Positions 1 to 13,559 of a stretch of 64,000 bases of DNA are shown here, in pieces. The stretch lies in NCBI RefSeq assembly GCF_050947335.1, contig NC_134989.1, forward strand, positions 3,527,501 through 3,591,500. Reading direction: 5' to 3'. The position numbers were made by a program, and so were the translations under genes. Source of the DNA: Megachile rotundata. Taxonomy: Eukaryota > Arthropoda > Insecta > Hymenoptera > Megachilidae. A model generated the notes under the pieces. That model did not search any database, was not told the DNA's origin, and was given only the letters and a program-made list of their open reading frames with translations. The stretch's first letter is position 1. The number at the start of each line of letters is the position of its first letter.

Positions 1-190
1 ACAAATCTACAAATCTACAAATCTACAAATCTACAAATCTACAAATCTACAAATCTACGAATCTACGAATCTACGAATCTACAAATCTACGTATCTACAA
101 ATCTACAAATCTACAAGTCTACAAATCTACAAATCTACAAGTCTAAAAATCTACAAATCTACAAATCTAAAAGTCTACAAACTTTCAAAT
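1..190. repeat. AAATCTAC octamer microsatellite
   Basis: This is a tandem array with an exact 8-bp unit, AAATCTAC. It is nearly perfect for the first 60 bases, then carries scattered substitutions (ACGAATCT, AAGTCT, AAAAATCT) that leave the 8-bp spacing intact. The array runs off the left edge of the window, so its true length is unknown. It is the purest member of the octamer family found throughout the window. Confidence 0.97.
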
Positions 191-650
191 TTACAAATTA
201 ATAAACTTAGAGCCTTACTAATTTAGAAATCTACCAGTTTAGATGTCCACAAATTTTAAATTTAAAAAATGTGGGAATTTGAGGATATATAAATCTACAG
301 ACGCTAGGAATATGTACATATTATCAGTTTGACAAATTATGACATTTCAAATTGACACATTTTTAGATTGTTAAATTGAAAAATATTAAATGTACAAATT
401 TTTAAATTTGCAAATATAGAAATTTTGAAGTTACACATTTAAAATTTTGTAAATACTGAAATGTCAATGCTATAAATTTCTAAGTTTCAAATGAAATTTA
501 CATATTTTCAAAGTTCCAAGTTTATTAATATTAAATTTATGAATTGATAATCAATCTACTCCGTCAAAAATTACGAAGCTACAAATTTCTAAATTTTCAA
601 ACTTACAAATTCATTGAACGAAAATTAAATTTAATGTATTATCCGACACC
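191..650. repeat. Degenerate octamer tail
   Basis: AT-rich sequence that continues the preceding array with decaying 8-bp spacing of the AAATYTNN type. No coding signal was seen; the short open frame starting at 544 is composed of this repeat. Confidence 0.6.
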
Positions 651-2440
651 TACGTCATTAATAAATCTTTTACTTGTGCGAAAGTTCGTCATAAATGTCT
701 TCTATTTCTCTTTGATTGTAGGAGAAAAAGAAAAACTTGTTACATAAGTCATTAGAATGGCACGAGACTTGATAGATCTGGTAATTAATAGAAAATCCGG
801 GCATTAAATGGCAAATATTGGTGGAAACGATAAGAAAATTGTGTATAGATACATTAAGGAAAGAAGTAAGATTTACGATCATTTCACAGTGTTAATGTTC
901 GATTAATTGCACACTGATTCTCGACTACTTTCACGAACGATAAGATTATCGACATATTCAGATTGATTCGTTCGATACATCGAATCGATTACTGTAATTG
1001 CGAATGCATCATAAAGGCATTAATCATTCGTTCATGATCGATTTATGAAAAAATCAGAGTAATTTGCACATTTTTTATATTTGATTTTTACAATATGTAA
1101 CAGTATACTTTGTTTTAGTCTAGAAATAATTATTATTTTATGGCAGGTTATCAAACTATTACAATTATTGAAACACTGTAGCTGATTGGAAGCTTGAATA
1201 AGAGTGAAATGAATTGAAATAAATTCATAATGCAGTTAAACTGTAACTAGTTTTATTGAAAAGAGATATTGTTACTGTATTGTTTAAAAATATTAAGTTA
1301 TTGAAATTATTGAAACTTGAATTGAAAATTTCTTTAAAATATGTATTTATTTTAGTATTTCATTTAATTATTCTTCTTTTAATGAAATAGTAAAAATAAT
1401 GGAAATAATATGAATAAGAAGTTGAATACTTTAAATTTTTTTATTTTTTCCATTATTGTGATAAAGAAAAGCACAAGTAAGCGAAAATAAACTCATAAAA
1501 CATTAACATCAAATCACACTGTTATAAATAGTAGAAGAAAAGGGCAACTTTCATAAATATCTGAGCAGTTTATATTGATGAAATAAAATGTAATATTTAA
1601 TACACAACATTAATTTGTAATTATATTCATTTATTAGTACGTTGTCTGTACAATAAAATATTAATAATATTTATCGAAGTTGTAATAATTTAATCATGTA
1701 TTTATTTATGTACTTATGAACTATTACACTATTGGATATTTCAAAGGTTTTAAGACATAATTTAAGTAACTACGTTAATAATTTCAACTACTATTTTCGT
1801 AAATTAAATAGTACAAAAAATATGTAACATAATAAAATACTTACTCTCACAGTTATAAAATGATTCTGATTCCTACAATTTTGAAATTTCTCATTCAATA
1901 TCAAAATTTTAAAATTGCAGAAAATGATGTTTTACAGAAAAAAGATGATCAACACTAATTCAATATTTATATATATGAATAATTTGACAAATAATTTATC
2001 AAGCATTGTTAATATAACAACAGTAAGAAAATGGTTGTACTTAATGAAATGAACAAAATAAAGGATTTTTAACATCGTTAAAATTATGCCTACTATTTTC
2101 AAGTCCTATCATCCTTTTCTAATCTCTTATTCAATAAAGTGCAATAAAATTTAATTAATTCGCAATAACAATACATAAAAACTGTATATACCATTGCAAA
2201 ATTATTGATGACCTTCCGTAACAAGACAGAGACATTAGTATTAATACTAATCTGAGAATGATATTTGAATTTTGTAGTATTCTGTTGATACTAGATTGAC
2301 CTAACTAAATAATATAAGTACCTAACATTCTTTTATGCCGTCCAATAAATTCTAATATCATCTAATTATAATCAAACAGTGAGAAGCGTCACAATATAGA
2401 GCGTTACTATGTGTAACCTAACCGCATTAGGATCGCAATG
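651..2440. other. AT-rich unique sequence, nothing recognised
   Basis: About 1.8 kb of AT-rich sequence with frequent stops in all frames. I see no gene, no repeat array and no transposon end. Confidence 0.7.
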
Positions 2441-2466
2441 TAATGCGAGTATATTGAACGTAGATA

Positions 2467-2492
2467 GATACTGAATCCTTCTGGATTCAGTA
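2467..2492. repeat. Short perfect hairpin
   Basis: TACTGAATCC and GGATTCAGTA form a 10-bp perfect stem around a 4-base TTCT loop at the start of an octamer-like tract. It may have arisen by chance inside low-complexity DNA. Confidence 0.6.
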
Positions 2493-2639
2493 ATTTGTAG
2501 ATATAGAAATTGAGATACACCTGAGATACCTAGGTAACTAAGGCTAAAAAGCTTTGAGAGCTGAGTACATATACATTTAGGTATCTTGGCATATAGGAAT
2601 TTGGTGATCAAGATATCACACTTAATGGTATGATGACAA

Positions 2640-3260
2640 TCTAGAATCTTAACGAGAATCTAGAAATCTAGGTATTTAGATATCTAGAGATAAGGGGACT
2701 GTGAGATATTGATATTATTTATCTTGGGGATTTAGAGATCTAGCAATATTAGAATCTAGATATTAGATTCTCGATATTAGAATCCAGATCTAGCGGTTTA
2801 AGGTTCTAGTGCTTTAGGGATTTGGGGATTTCCGGGTACTGTGATCGGTGGGCTGACGAATCTAAGGATCTAGGGATCTTAGGTTCTAGAAATCTTAAAG
2901 TCTAAGTAGCTACGTGTTTACATATTTAGATACCTAGGTATTTCAGAATGTATGTATTGAAGTACTTAAGGATCTGGGGGTTTAGGCATTTAAATATCTA
3001 GATATAGAGATCTAGAAATCTAGTCATATAAGTACTCAGGTATCCAAATATGTACACATCTGGATATATAGATGTTTTGGGATCTACGTAGACCTCAGAT
3101 GTTTAGACCTGGTGTCTAGAAATCTAGGTATGTATTTATCTAGGGACTTGGAGATCTCAAAATCTTAGAAACCTAAATACCTAAGTATGAATGATCTGAG
3201 AATCTACTTATGTAAGAAACTAAAAACCTTGCTGACATCGAATTTCAGGATCTAGAAATC
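2640..3260. repeat. Octamer tract, TCTAGA type
   Basis: A degenerate array whose units read AATCTAGA, TATTTAGA, TATCTAGG, GGATCTAG and similar, with prominent 8-bp spacing. G is common on this strand, unlike in most of the other tracts. The consensus drifts continuously along the array. Confidence 0.8.
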
Positions 3261-4240
3261 TTGGAATCAAGATGAATAAAAGTATTAAGTAAAAATGACT
3301 AAACCTTAATTTAGATACCAATTAAAACTAAGCTTTACATATTATAATAGTTCTTCACGACACCAAATAAAACGACGGAATTGAAGGAAGCAATAGCTGT
3401 ATATAATTACGATTAAAACAAGTTATATCCTATATTGCCATTCACTCCGTGACAGTTATCGTATAAGGAGTAAAAATAACAAAAAGTGAAAATAAATTAC
3501 CTCCACTAAATTCCCATTTTCATAAAACAGTATATGTCGCAACAAAGAGCTCTTAAGCAAGTATAAAAACGAATAGCCATTTTTCCGACCTTTACGTCTG
3601 AAAATAATTAATTCTAGAGGTGACTCGTCCAAAGTAAGTAAAGAAGAAGAAGCGATAGTACGTGCACCTTTGAACATGCAACTTCATTATGCATTGGTGC
3701 CCACATTTTCTCAGAGACGCGCACCTGCCGTAGATAAGAAGACAGGTTGCTAATGCGGGGGCTGCCCGCAGAAATTAACGTAGCTTTTTTGTCCTTGTCC
3801 TTTGCCTCTTTGGATTAAATGTCACGCGACTCTCGACGAAACGCCGAGAGGATAAGGAAGCGACAGCTGCAACCGCGTCGAGATCTCACGAGCTGCTGAA
3901 TGATTCTTGCTTTTCTCCTGATGGAGTATTAATTGCTTTTTGATTAATGTTTAAACCTTCGAGCAATTATGTAACTTTAAATTAACGTATCACATTACTG
4001 GAGGGCATGTTCGACACTTCATTTTGTAGTACTTTTACTTTGTAGTCTGATGATTCAGATGTACTCCGCGATTCAGAACATAAGGATCCTTTTTTAGGTG
4101 TTTTTATACGGCTGCCATTTGCAAATATCTATACTTATCAAGAAAATAGTACGAATTGACTGTAACTAGAACTGATTCATATTGTAATATAAAGTGAAAT
4201 AAAATGCGTCAAAATGCTATACTCATATATTAGACTCGTA
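3261..4240. other. Unique sequence with a GC-rich island at 3690-3900
   Basis: AT-rich flanks surround about 200 bases rich in CG dinucleotides. No long open frame or splice-bounded exon was seen in the island. Similar islands recur through the window and could be regulatory or simply compositional. Confidence 0.5.
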
Positions 4241-4560
4241 AACAACTTGACCTCTAGATCTTAATTGTAGATACTCAGATCATTTACCTAGATTACTTAA
4301 CAACTGGATTGCTATACATATAGATCATTAGGTACCTACATACCTGCATCGTTGGATACGTAGATTACTAATTGCCTAGGTCACTAAATATCTGAATGAT
4401 TAGATACTTGCATCACTAGGTATCTGAAACACTAAATAACTTCATCACTACATAACTAGATTATTATATAGCTACATCACTAGACAGCTAAATTTTTGAA
4501 TTCCTGAATACCTATATTCCAATATTCCGATATCGTTGAGTACTTAAATCTAACAATAAT
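4240..4560. repeat. Octamer tract, ATCACTAG type
   Basis: Units such as ATCACTAG, GTATCTGA, ATAACTAG and ATAGCTAC can be laid out in consecutive 8-base columns for about 300 bases. Few bases are invariant, so the 8-bp phase is better conserved than the sequence. Confidence 0.75.
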
Positions 4561-4596
4561 TTAGAAAAGACTTCAATTATTGTTAGATTTAAGTAC
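4540..4596. repeat. Perfect 22-bp stem-loop
   Basis: The arm at 4540-4561 (begins GTACTTAAATCTAACA) is exactly complementary to the arm at 4575-4596, with a 13-base loop at 4562-4574. It lies at the edge of the octamer tract. Whether it is transcribed is unknown. The stem is perfect and short, which is not typical of a conserved animal microRNA precursor. Confidence 0.85.
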
Positions 4597-4599
4597 CTA

Positions 4600-7500
4600 A
4601 CCTAAATTTTTATATGATTCCATCCCTTCAACGTTATCTATATATCCTTATAATCCTGTATCTTTATGTGTTTGTATCTTTCCCATTATAATACCTCTAC
4701 ATATATCAATATTAACTTATGCAACTTTAATAATTTGATCGTTCACTGTTTGTCAGCTTGTCGACAATAAAAGTCTTCATAATCACGTACAGGTGTACTG
4801 TCCTCGAATATTTCTAATGGAGCCTCATTATGCTCATACATTCCGTAGCGCCGATAAACCCGAACGAAATAAACCAACGGCGTAAAAAATCTTTATTATC
4901 CATAACAAGTAAGGAGGTTGAAGTCGAGGTAGTAGAAAGATCGCAGGGAATGCCAGAGCAAGCGATACCGGCATGGCACGGCAACCACCATCGACGATGA
5001 AATCGGAAGTCGGTGCCGTGCCGGGCTATTTATCGACCCCGTTGCCATGCCAGCCCCACGTGTACACAACATCACTACCCGCCACCATTATGGATCACGC
5101 CGATAGCTGCACGCCACCACCACCTGCTCTTCCTCTTTCTCTCCCTTTCTCTCTCTCCTGTCTCTCTTTTTCTTCGTGTACGCTTTACTCTTTGAGTGCG
5201 TGCACCCACGAAATTACGCGGGCAATGTATGCAAGCCCGTGATCTACGGATCGATCCAACGGGAAACATAGCCCCTTACGATGCGCCGCCGTTGGTCATG
5301 TCGACCCCTTGGATCAAGGGGATGCGATTCTTCTCTCCTTCACGGACTCCTTTCCGGTATTTCCGTGATTCCCCGTCACTTTGACTTCCTTTCGATTCAA
5401 CATTACCATGCACTCCGTTTAGGGCTGCTTACATTTTTAGCTACCGCGTTCAAAATCCTGTATACTGCTCGATTAATCGATAAGGAAAGAAAGAAATTGT
5501 GAGTGCAGTTCGGCAGAGTTGTTATCTCTGATTGCACTGAAATTTTAATCAAAGCTCATCCTTGATTAAAGAAGAAAATCCCTAAAAGGATTTTTACCAA
5601 CAAAGCCTTGTACCCCATCATCTCTTAACATTTGAAAAGGTTTCCTGTATATCTTCAGAATGATTGATTTTAAAGAAAAATATTGAAAACAAAAACTAAA
5701 GCTCTTAAAAAACTATAGAAAATATTACATACAGCTTTTACGTAAATTTATTATTATGGTTGTTATAACCCAAAATCATTACAAATATTTAAGAAGTGGT
5801 ATCTTTTAAGCATATTCTATTAAATATGGAAAATTTTTTAAAATGTTTCACAAAAAATTGTGCACCTCTTAACAATATATGTATATTTTATATTGTACAT
5901 ATTTTTGCTGTACAACTGATGGTTGTAAACAAAATCAAAGTTACAAATACATGTACAATGTTGGGCTGTAAATTGAGGTTGCATGTACTTTCTCATACAC
6001 GTACTTTAATAAATTAGATTTATCGCATATTCAGTAAGACTAAGATTTAAACAGATGTCACTATTTGAGATCCATAATACATAGGCTAATTTTTATTAAT
6101 TTCTTAGTAAGTTAAAGTTAATTTCTTCGGTATCAAGATTCAGTATAATGTAGACTTATCATTTATTTAATAAGACAAAAATTAAATAAAAATTTGTAAA
6201 AAGTTATTTTAGGCCATAACAGTCGTCAGTCCTTTTGTCGAGCGTTTTAAGAGCTTTAGTTTTAAATTGAAGCTTCTATCACCCAAATCAATATTTTTAG
6301 AAATGTACAGTAAAATTGTGTAAACTTTGGAGGAGGGTGAGGGGCAAAAATCCTTTTGCGGAATTTTTTTCGTAAATAAGCACTTTTAATTAAAATTTCA
6401 GTGCAATCGGGGGTTACTGCTCTCCTGAACTTTATCCAAAATTGTTTGACACAGCAGGGAACAGAACATCACAGAATATTTCGGATTTTTAACACTAAAA
6501 CTACCAAAGAGGTTATTTGGCCAATAGTTTTCTTTTCTAAATTCCAAAATTTGTTCAGACGCTTCTTTCGAAATCTGAACTGCTTTTCATGGATATAAAG
6601 AATTAATATGACACGTATTAATAGTAATTATAATCAATTTTAAGTATGCAATATACATCGGTAGGTTTATTTTACAAACTTTCGTAATTCGTATTTTAAA
6701 ATTGATAAAAAACGTTGTTTAATAGTTCCAAATATTGCAATTCCTAGCTGATTCAGAGTGAACTTTCTTTTGTCGAAAACATCATTTTGTTAAGTTATCA
6801 GAAGTGTAGAAATCGCTTATTGGACATTGTATAAAAAGAGCTAAAAATATTTTAATTCCTTTGGGTCCATGATGATCTTAATCCGGCACTGCTTCTTTCT
6901 ATTTACACACACAGAGTCTATAACCATCATGCTAATACCTTTTTTTAATTAGCGAAAATTGATAATAGAGACGAAGCAATACTGATAATAATTATTTACA
7001 ATTTATAATAGGATTTCTGAACAATTATTGTAAGTGTCGCAGGTATGAGCGTGACGTGGTTATCCTCTATTTTTGTCCATAATTTACGTACACGAAGTTG
7101 CAAAAAAATAGATCTACATTTAGTGCATAAATTTAAACAAAAATTATAAATTTTCAAAATATTATTTAAACAAATAAAGTTTATTGAAATTTTTTTACGC
7201 ACAAAAATTCCCTATTTAAAGACGAACAATTTACAAAAAAAGAATCCAATTATCTTCTTTAATTCCGGAGATATTCCAAAAAATATGATTCCAACCCCCA
7301 ACTTCGAGGGCTATTTTCACCCCTTCAATGTGAACGATGGCCGATAAAAAAAAAATACGTGTCAAATATTTTCTTGAGAATTATCTTTCACATAAGTTTC
7401 ATTAAAATCGGTGTGTCGCGGTTCGATATGTTTCCTTGTGAGTTTGCTTTCATGAAATGTCATCAGTTAAAAAGATCAAAATACTTCAACGAAGGAAAAC

Positions 7501-8090
7501 AAAAAATATACATTGTAAATTGTAAAACGTTGTAATTGCACAGTACAGTTGCTTTCGTGTGTTGTCGTCATCTATCATTTCCCTATGGACGTTGATACAA
7601 ATCTATTCTGTAAAGAGGGTCGAATTAAGATTGGATTTAAACGCGTCGCTTTTATCTGGTATCTTAAGGAATTAGTATTTAAACCTGCTAATTATTCAAG
7701 GCCGCCACTTAACATTATCTAAATCTAAACGATCCTCGTAATATAAAATCACTAGACAAACTTCGAGTTACGCTTCGACATGAAGCTGTAACCGCGTAAT
7801 ATCATGATAAAACTGAAAATGGAAAGTTAACTCGAGTTGAATAACAATGGAACATGTGGGTGTCGTTGCGGTTTTAACTACTTTACATACCAGTGATGGA
7901 TAATTGTACCAATGAGTGTACGGGGCACTCATGGACACTTACGGGTAGCACCACTTGTAATTTGAAGATTTGGAAACATTTCTGATAGCAAATTTGAAAT
8001 TTTGAATACTCTATACTTCTATATTTGTATATTGTTATGTTTTCAAATGTACAGAACTCCAGTTTGTGAAATTTAGGATTTTTCAATTTT
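4600..8090. other. Unique sequence with GC-rich island at 4940-5420
   Basis: Mostly AT-rich and without recognisable genes. The island at 4940-5420 has overlapping open frames of up to 89 codons on both strands, but they are proline, serine and leucine rich and track a CT-rich stretch, so I do not call them genes. The stretch at about 7230-7440 reads like the body of an old transposon (unusual C runs, then a degraded TTTCATTAAAATCGG-like sentence), but I found no ends for it. Confidence 0.5.
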
Positions 8091-8370
8091 TCAAATTTCA
8101 ATTTTTGAATTTTTGAATTTGTTAAATTTAAAATGTGTTTGTAATTTATTCAATTTTTTATTCTTCAGTTTTTCAATTTTTCAATTTTTCCTCTTGTAAA
8201 TTCTTCAGCTACATTTCTTAATTTCTTACCTTCTTATTTCCTGAATTTTTTAATCTTCCCATTCTTTTAATTTTCAATTTTTAAATTGTTTTGACTTCTA
8301 AAATTCTGAATTTACAAGTTCTTAAATTTCTAATTGCTCACATTTTTATTTTTCAAAATTTTCAAATGTC
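8090..8370. repeat. Octamer tract, TTTTTCAA type
   Basis: T-rich sequence with recurring TTTTTCAA/TTTTTGAA units at about 8-bp spacing. It is the same kind as the purer array near 59.8 kb. Confidence 0.7.
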
Positions 8371-9574
8371 CATTTTGGAATGTTTTCTCCTGATTTCCAA
8401 ACCACATCGCCGTCCATATGGTACCCACCGATGACAACTACTGCCCGAAAGTTCTTCTAAGGGTACTTACCCTTCCCATCGTTACTATACTCGATAATTT
8501 CGCGTAATTCACGTCGTGTGTAATTGACAAAATTAAAATCTTTGCGATGACTACAAGGATGTCACGCGACGGATGATTAATTTCATTGCCTGTAGGCTTC
8601 TTGCGTTGTAATCATGATTACCCCTTTGCGGAGAAAACGGTAAGAAACGTGCCTTGTTTAGTTCCGTATAATGTTACATTTCACCGAAGGGAAAAAACAA
8701 GAAACTTTGATATCCGACAAATGACGGACACTGTTAGACAAGTTCTTAGCAACGTAAGAAACTTTAGCTCTAGAAATTGCTTTAGAACTTTAATGCGATG
8801 CCATTATTATAATGATAATCGTGCTTCGACTCTTTAGCTATGAAACTGTAGTTGAAAATTGTAATAGCTGGCTTTATATTTATCATGAATCAGCCATAAA
8901 AGGATTTCATGCATATTTTTTAAATTTCAAATTTTCTTTAAATTGTTAAAATATTAGATTTGAATTTTATCTAAATTGTATTTTAGATTTCAATTTTATT
9001 TTCAATATTTTGTTTATTGGCGAACTATTATCTCAGGAATAGTTTCAAGTCAATTTCAAACCTTCTCGTTCCCACTTTCTACAATTTTAAATTCGTACTT
9101 TGGATATTATTTTTATAATATAAGGATTTTAGGTTAGAAATTTATACTCTTAATTTTAATTTAATAGTAAGCATTACTCTGCGGATTTTATAGTTCTGGG
9201 CAACGAATGGTTAAGATTTCACCATTGGGAGGGTAATATTACTTTGCTCAATTTTTTACGATCTTTAATCCTTTCGGTCACGAGTTATTTATTCCCGGCA
9301 GAAAATTATGACTTTGATAAGCAGTTTTTTGCATTAAATTATGATTGTATAAAATATCTCGGAGACATTAGATAGGAATAAGAATTTATGCTTGTGACAA
9401 TACGAAGACAACGTTTACGGACAATAAAATTTACTGAATTTAGATATATCAAGCACACATTTAGTATGTCCTTATAGTATGTCCATGGCCCAAAGGATTA
9501 ACTGGATTTATGCTCTTTCTTGCCTACAAAGTCTTTATTAATTAATCGTTAATTAATCTCTAATTATGTAGGTA
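8371..9574. other. Unique AT-rich sequence up to the first mariner
   Basis: No gene or repeat array recognised. It contains a moderately GC-rich patch at 8400-8760 with a short open frame that resembles nothing I know. Confidence 0.6.
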
Positions 9575-9576
9575 TA

Positions 9577-10472
9577 CAAGGTGTGTCACAAAAGTAACGA
9601 GACTAGGTCTGTAGCTTGAAAAAAGAATGGAATTAGCAGCAATTGTTTTTGTGGCATCATCCCACATACTTCCTCTATTCATGTTGCCAATTTCGATTGG
9701 ATCGGTCATACCATTTGGAAGTATTGCGTTATTTAGTGAACACGTGCAACTGCATTCTGCCGGAAAAATGTCTAACGTAAAAACCGAACAGCGAATAAAC
9801 ATCAAGTTTCTCGTATAATTTGTTGAACTCTTTTGTAATATGTGATGAGACATGGATTTTTACCTATAACCCAGAAAGTAAGCGCCAGTCAATGGAGTGG
9901 AAGTCTCCAGGATCCCCAAAACCCAAAAAAGCGCGCATGTCAAAATCAAAATTCAACATTAATGGAATTGTAATGATTGAGTGGTTTTCCAGTGGTCAGA
10001 TTCTTAACTAACACTATTACATTGAACTACTAAAAAGACTTCGTGAAAAAATTAGGAAAAAAAGGCTACAGTTGTGAAGCGATGGATGGTTGTTGCACCA
10101 GGATAATGCACCCGCTCGCACGGCACTGTCTGCCAAGCAGTTTCTGACCAGTAAAAACGTTACTGTGATGGGGCATCCTCCTTATTCACCTGATTTGGCT
10201 CCATGCGACTTTTTTTTATTACCTAAAGTCAAATTTCGCTTAATGGGAACCCATTTCACCTCAGTCAAAGAGGTTCAGGTAGAAACGGAGAATCTCCTGA
10301 AGGGACTTCCAAAAACCTCGTTCCAGAACTGTTACCAGCAATGGCGGCACCGAATGCAAAAGTGTGTGAATGCTGAAAGGGACTACTTTGAAGGTGATAA
10401 TGTCACGGAGAACTGATTCTGCAGGTACAATGATTTATTGGACTAGTCTCGTTACTTTTGTGTCACACCTCG
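9577..10472 (+). mobile_element. mariner element, internally deleted (copy 1)
   Basis: The 896-bp element is bounded by TA at 9575-9576 and 10473-10474. Its inverted repeats are about 30 bp: CAAGGTGTGTCACAAAAGTA on the left, and on the right a reverse complement starting CGAGGTGTGACACAAAAGTA. Both arms continue into ACGAGACTAG. Full-length mariners are about 1.3 kb. The missing part removes most of the N-terminal DNA-binding half of the transposase. Coding remnants are on the plus strand. It cannot encode an active enzyme but has intact ends, so it could have been moved by a transposase supplied in trans. Confidence 0.95.
9768..10416 (+). pseudogene. mariner transposase remnant (DDD family)
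   Basis: The frame opens with an ATG and 16 codons (MSNVKTEQ...) at 9768, then a TAA at 9816. After the deletion junction the reading frame changes. From 9820 it reads through the first catalytic aspartate in CDETWIFTY, then a TAA at 10009 and a TGA at 10075, both in frame. It then continues as HQDNAPARTAL (second aspartate) and PYSPDLAPCDFFL (third). The second and third aspartates are 34 residues apart, the mariner D34D spacing. The C-terminal end is open to 10416. About 150 residues between the N-terminal stub and CDETW are absent. Confidence 0.93.
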
Positions 10473-10474
10473 TA

Positions 10475-13400
10475 TATCTATATTATATACGGTTTGTAAC
10501 CTATATTAAACATTAATTATATACGTGATTGGTGTGTACAACGATTTCCGCTTGTTACAATAATTTTGCTGTACGACAGATGAAGCAAATATTTAATTAA
10601 ATTTGCAATTGATTATGGTGAAATTAATTAATTTCGATCAATAGCCATGCCATAATGTAGCTGCACGTAATATGGGATATTATAATATTTTTATAAATTA
10701 GTAGTAAAATCTGTTAATAACTATGTCAGATATTTAATCATGTTTCATTGTAAACAATAGACAATCATATTAACATTTGAGATTTAATTGAAAGCCTGTG
10801 ATCGAATAATTATATTTATAGTGTTGTGTCAAAAATATAGATTTCAGAAAATGCTTGTTAATTTCAATAAAATTATAATTATACGATACATTAATTGCAA
10901 TAATTATGCAGCAATCTCTTGCATGAAGTTATATAAATAGTTAAAATAAGAAGTTATTTGAAAATTTATTTGAACCTTAACGATACTTCTAAAATAAAAA
11001 TTAGTTAAAAAAATTCTTAAAATTTAAAATTATTTAAAATTAATATTTTTTATTTTATTTCGAATAAAATTTACTTAAATGTGGCTTAAATTAATTTCAA
11101 TTTGAGGTAAATAAAGACTACGAATTATTATAAATTGAAAAAATGAAATATTTAAAAAATTTTCAGTTTTTACTTAAGAGAGTAAAATACATGTATAGCT
11201 TAAATTTACAATTTCCAAGATAAAACTGGAAATATTGTGAACTGATGCGGGCAAAAAACTCGGGAAGCTATACACGTTTAATTCATGTCCGGATATAGGA
11301 AATGACGTCAGTGGGACATTATCTTATACTATGGCGCTATGGTAATTACAAATTCTCTTTCACGATGCTGTGTGTTATACGTCAACAGAAGCTCCACTTA
11401 TCCTCACATACCTAACTCATTTTTAAAATTCTCTTATAACCAATTCATCAATTTCTACCAGCCAGTTATAAAGATACATTCCAGTATTAAAATTAACAGC
11501 TCTCAGTAAGCATTTATTTAAATATATTTTCCAATTTTTTAATTCAAACCGATTTTTTAATTTTCAACATAGGAATTTATTTTAATCTCCCAATAAAATA
11601 ACTCTTCTTATATTATTCTTCATTGTTACTTATTTTTTAACAAATTGTACAAGCCTTAATAAATTTTATATTCATAAACTATTTTCTTCAGAAACTTCAT
11701 ATTCAGAACAGAAATATTTAAAGAATTATATTTGAATATTTTGTAAATTGTTATTACTAAATTACAAATTTTTAAATCATACTTAATACGTGATACAATA
11801 AAGAAAATAAAATAACCAGAAAACTAAGATAAATTGAGACATAACTGAGATGTGAATATAAATATTAAAATTACGAATATATGACGTTAATCATTAAAGT
11901 ATTAATGGTTAACTAAAGGAAATAATTTGTTTTTTAAAATTGGTAACCAACTTCCAGTGTGTTTTTCGACCTCGAATCGATCCTTCTATACGAGCTGCAA
12001 TATTTTTAACTGTTTCGTGTCCGGCGTGACTGTCCTTAACCTCCTCCCACGTGTATGGACACGCGACGAGGCTGCTCTATCCACGACTTTTGATAACCGC
12101 CGATGAATTATGATCGTAGACTCTTTTCCTACGCCTTTTAATTTATGACCTTACCTACAGAATCTGATAGCACCTCAAGTGTTCTTGGAACGCTAATCTG
12201 GTACACGATGTGTGGATCAATCAATGAAAAATATGGAAAATAGAGCGTATGAAAACATTCCTACGCTGTTTTAAGTTGAAGTATATAAAACACAAAAAAT
12301 TATTGAATTATTTAATTCAAAACTTCCAAATAAGAGTTTCTAAATTTCTAAATAAAGGTTTCAAACTTTCTAATTACAATTAGTTAAGATGTCTAAATTC
12401 CTGCAAAATAAAATGTTAAAATTCCTAAAGAAAAACGAAATTGAATCTCACATATTTACATTTCGTTGCGCAATGCCACCGAGTTTCACGCAACGATGGG
12501 CTATTTAGCATGTTTCGTCACGTATTCACGTGTATATTTTCCGAAAATGTCCATGAGCGGGTAACGACGAGCTAGAATCGGAATAGAAATAACGCAGGGG
12601 ACCAACCGTACAAAGGCAGGTGGGTCCATAATACCGCTTGCACCTGATGCTCCCCTTGCTTCCGTCTCGTGGCACACCAACCGTAAATTTACGATTCTGT
12701 CTGTTCGTCTGGGGCGTGACTGACTGCTCGAAATGTCTATTTGTGAAACGTACTAATAGCCGCGAGAAATTAAAAATAATTATTGTCATTATTGTTTACA
12801 GGACTCTGGTTTCAAGAGCGTCAGCGTACGTACAAAAATTTTAATTATACGTTCTTTGGTACAAGTGATATTTACGTAAATAATCTTATAATTATCTACT
12901 GAAACAGTAGGTACGTAATGGATATACATATATTACTCTCATAACAACATTCTTGATTGTATATTATTATTATGTTGCATATTTTTAAGAATGAATACGG
13001 AAGACCGGAAACAAAACGCTGTGATGAAAGTAACATTTTTTCGCTTCCGTAAACGTTTTTAAACAATTTTTCACAGTTACACGTATGTAATATTTGTTTT
13101 GTGCCGTTGATTGACATTGTGTCAAAACATAAACTTCATGGTGGATAAACTACTTTCATAATTCAGATATTCGAATAAATTTCCACTATTTTGACTTTCA
13201 TGTTAGTATTCATAGTTAAGCTATTTTGTATTGAATTAGTTACTTGTCAGAGCGTTTTGAGAAAATGTGTTTATAATTTCTTTTAGTTAGTTGCAATAAA
13301 TCATTTGTAGATTAGAAAACTTTTGTTTTGAAAAACGTAGTTAGGGCGACAGTAACATGTCACTTTCAAGAGTAATTTTCATGGAGAAGCTTTTGGGTCA

Positions 13401-13550
13401 AATGACAGTATGTAAAGTACTTACTTTCTTAGTGTATAATTCTGATTTCTATAGCTTTAAAAGGTGATTTCACAAATATGTCAAATATAAAATGTTATTT
13501 TCGTGCCTACTATCCTATATTATTTCAACTTGAAACTGCTAATTAACGTA
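10475..13550. other. AT-rich unique sequence with two small GC islands
   Basis: Very AT-rich, with no gene seen. GC-rich patches lie at about 11950-12130 and 12480-12740. Open frames of 68-87 codons in the second patch overlap on opposite strands and look like chance ORFs. Confidence 0.6.
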
Positions 13551-13559
13551 TAAATAATA

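Noticed and set aside
1..190. CRISPR-like array
   Set aside because: The repeats are 8 bp with no spacers and lie in eukaryotic DNA; they are a microsatellite.
4973..5242. Overlapping open frames of 60-89 codons on both strands
   Set aside because: They share the same GC-rich, CT-rich bases in three frames, have no domain and no supported start or splice signals.
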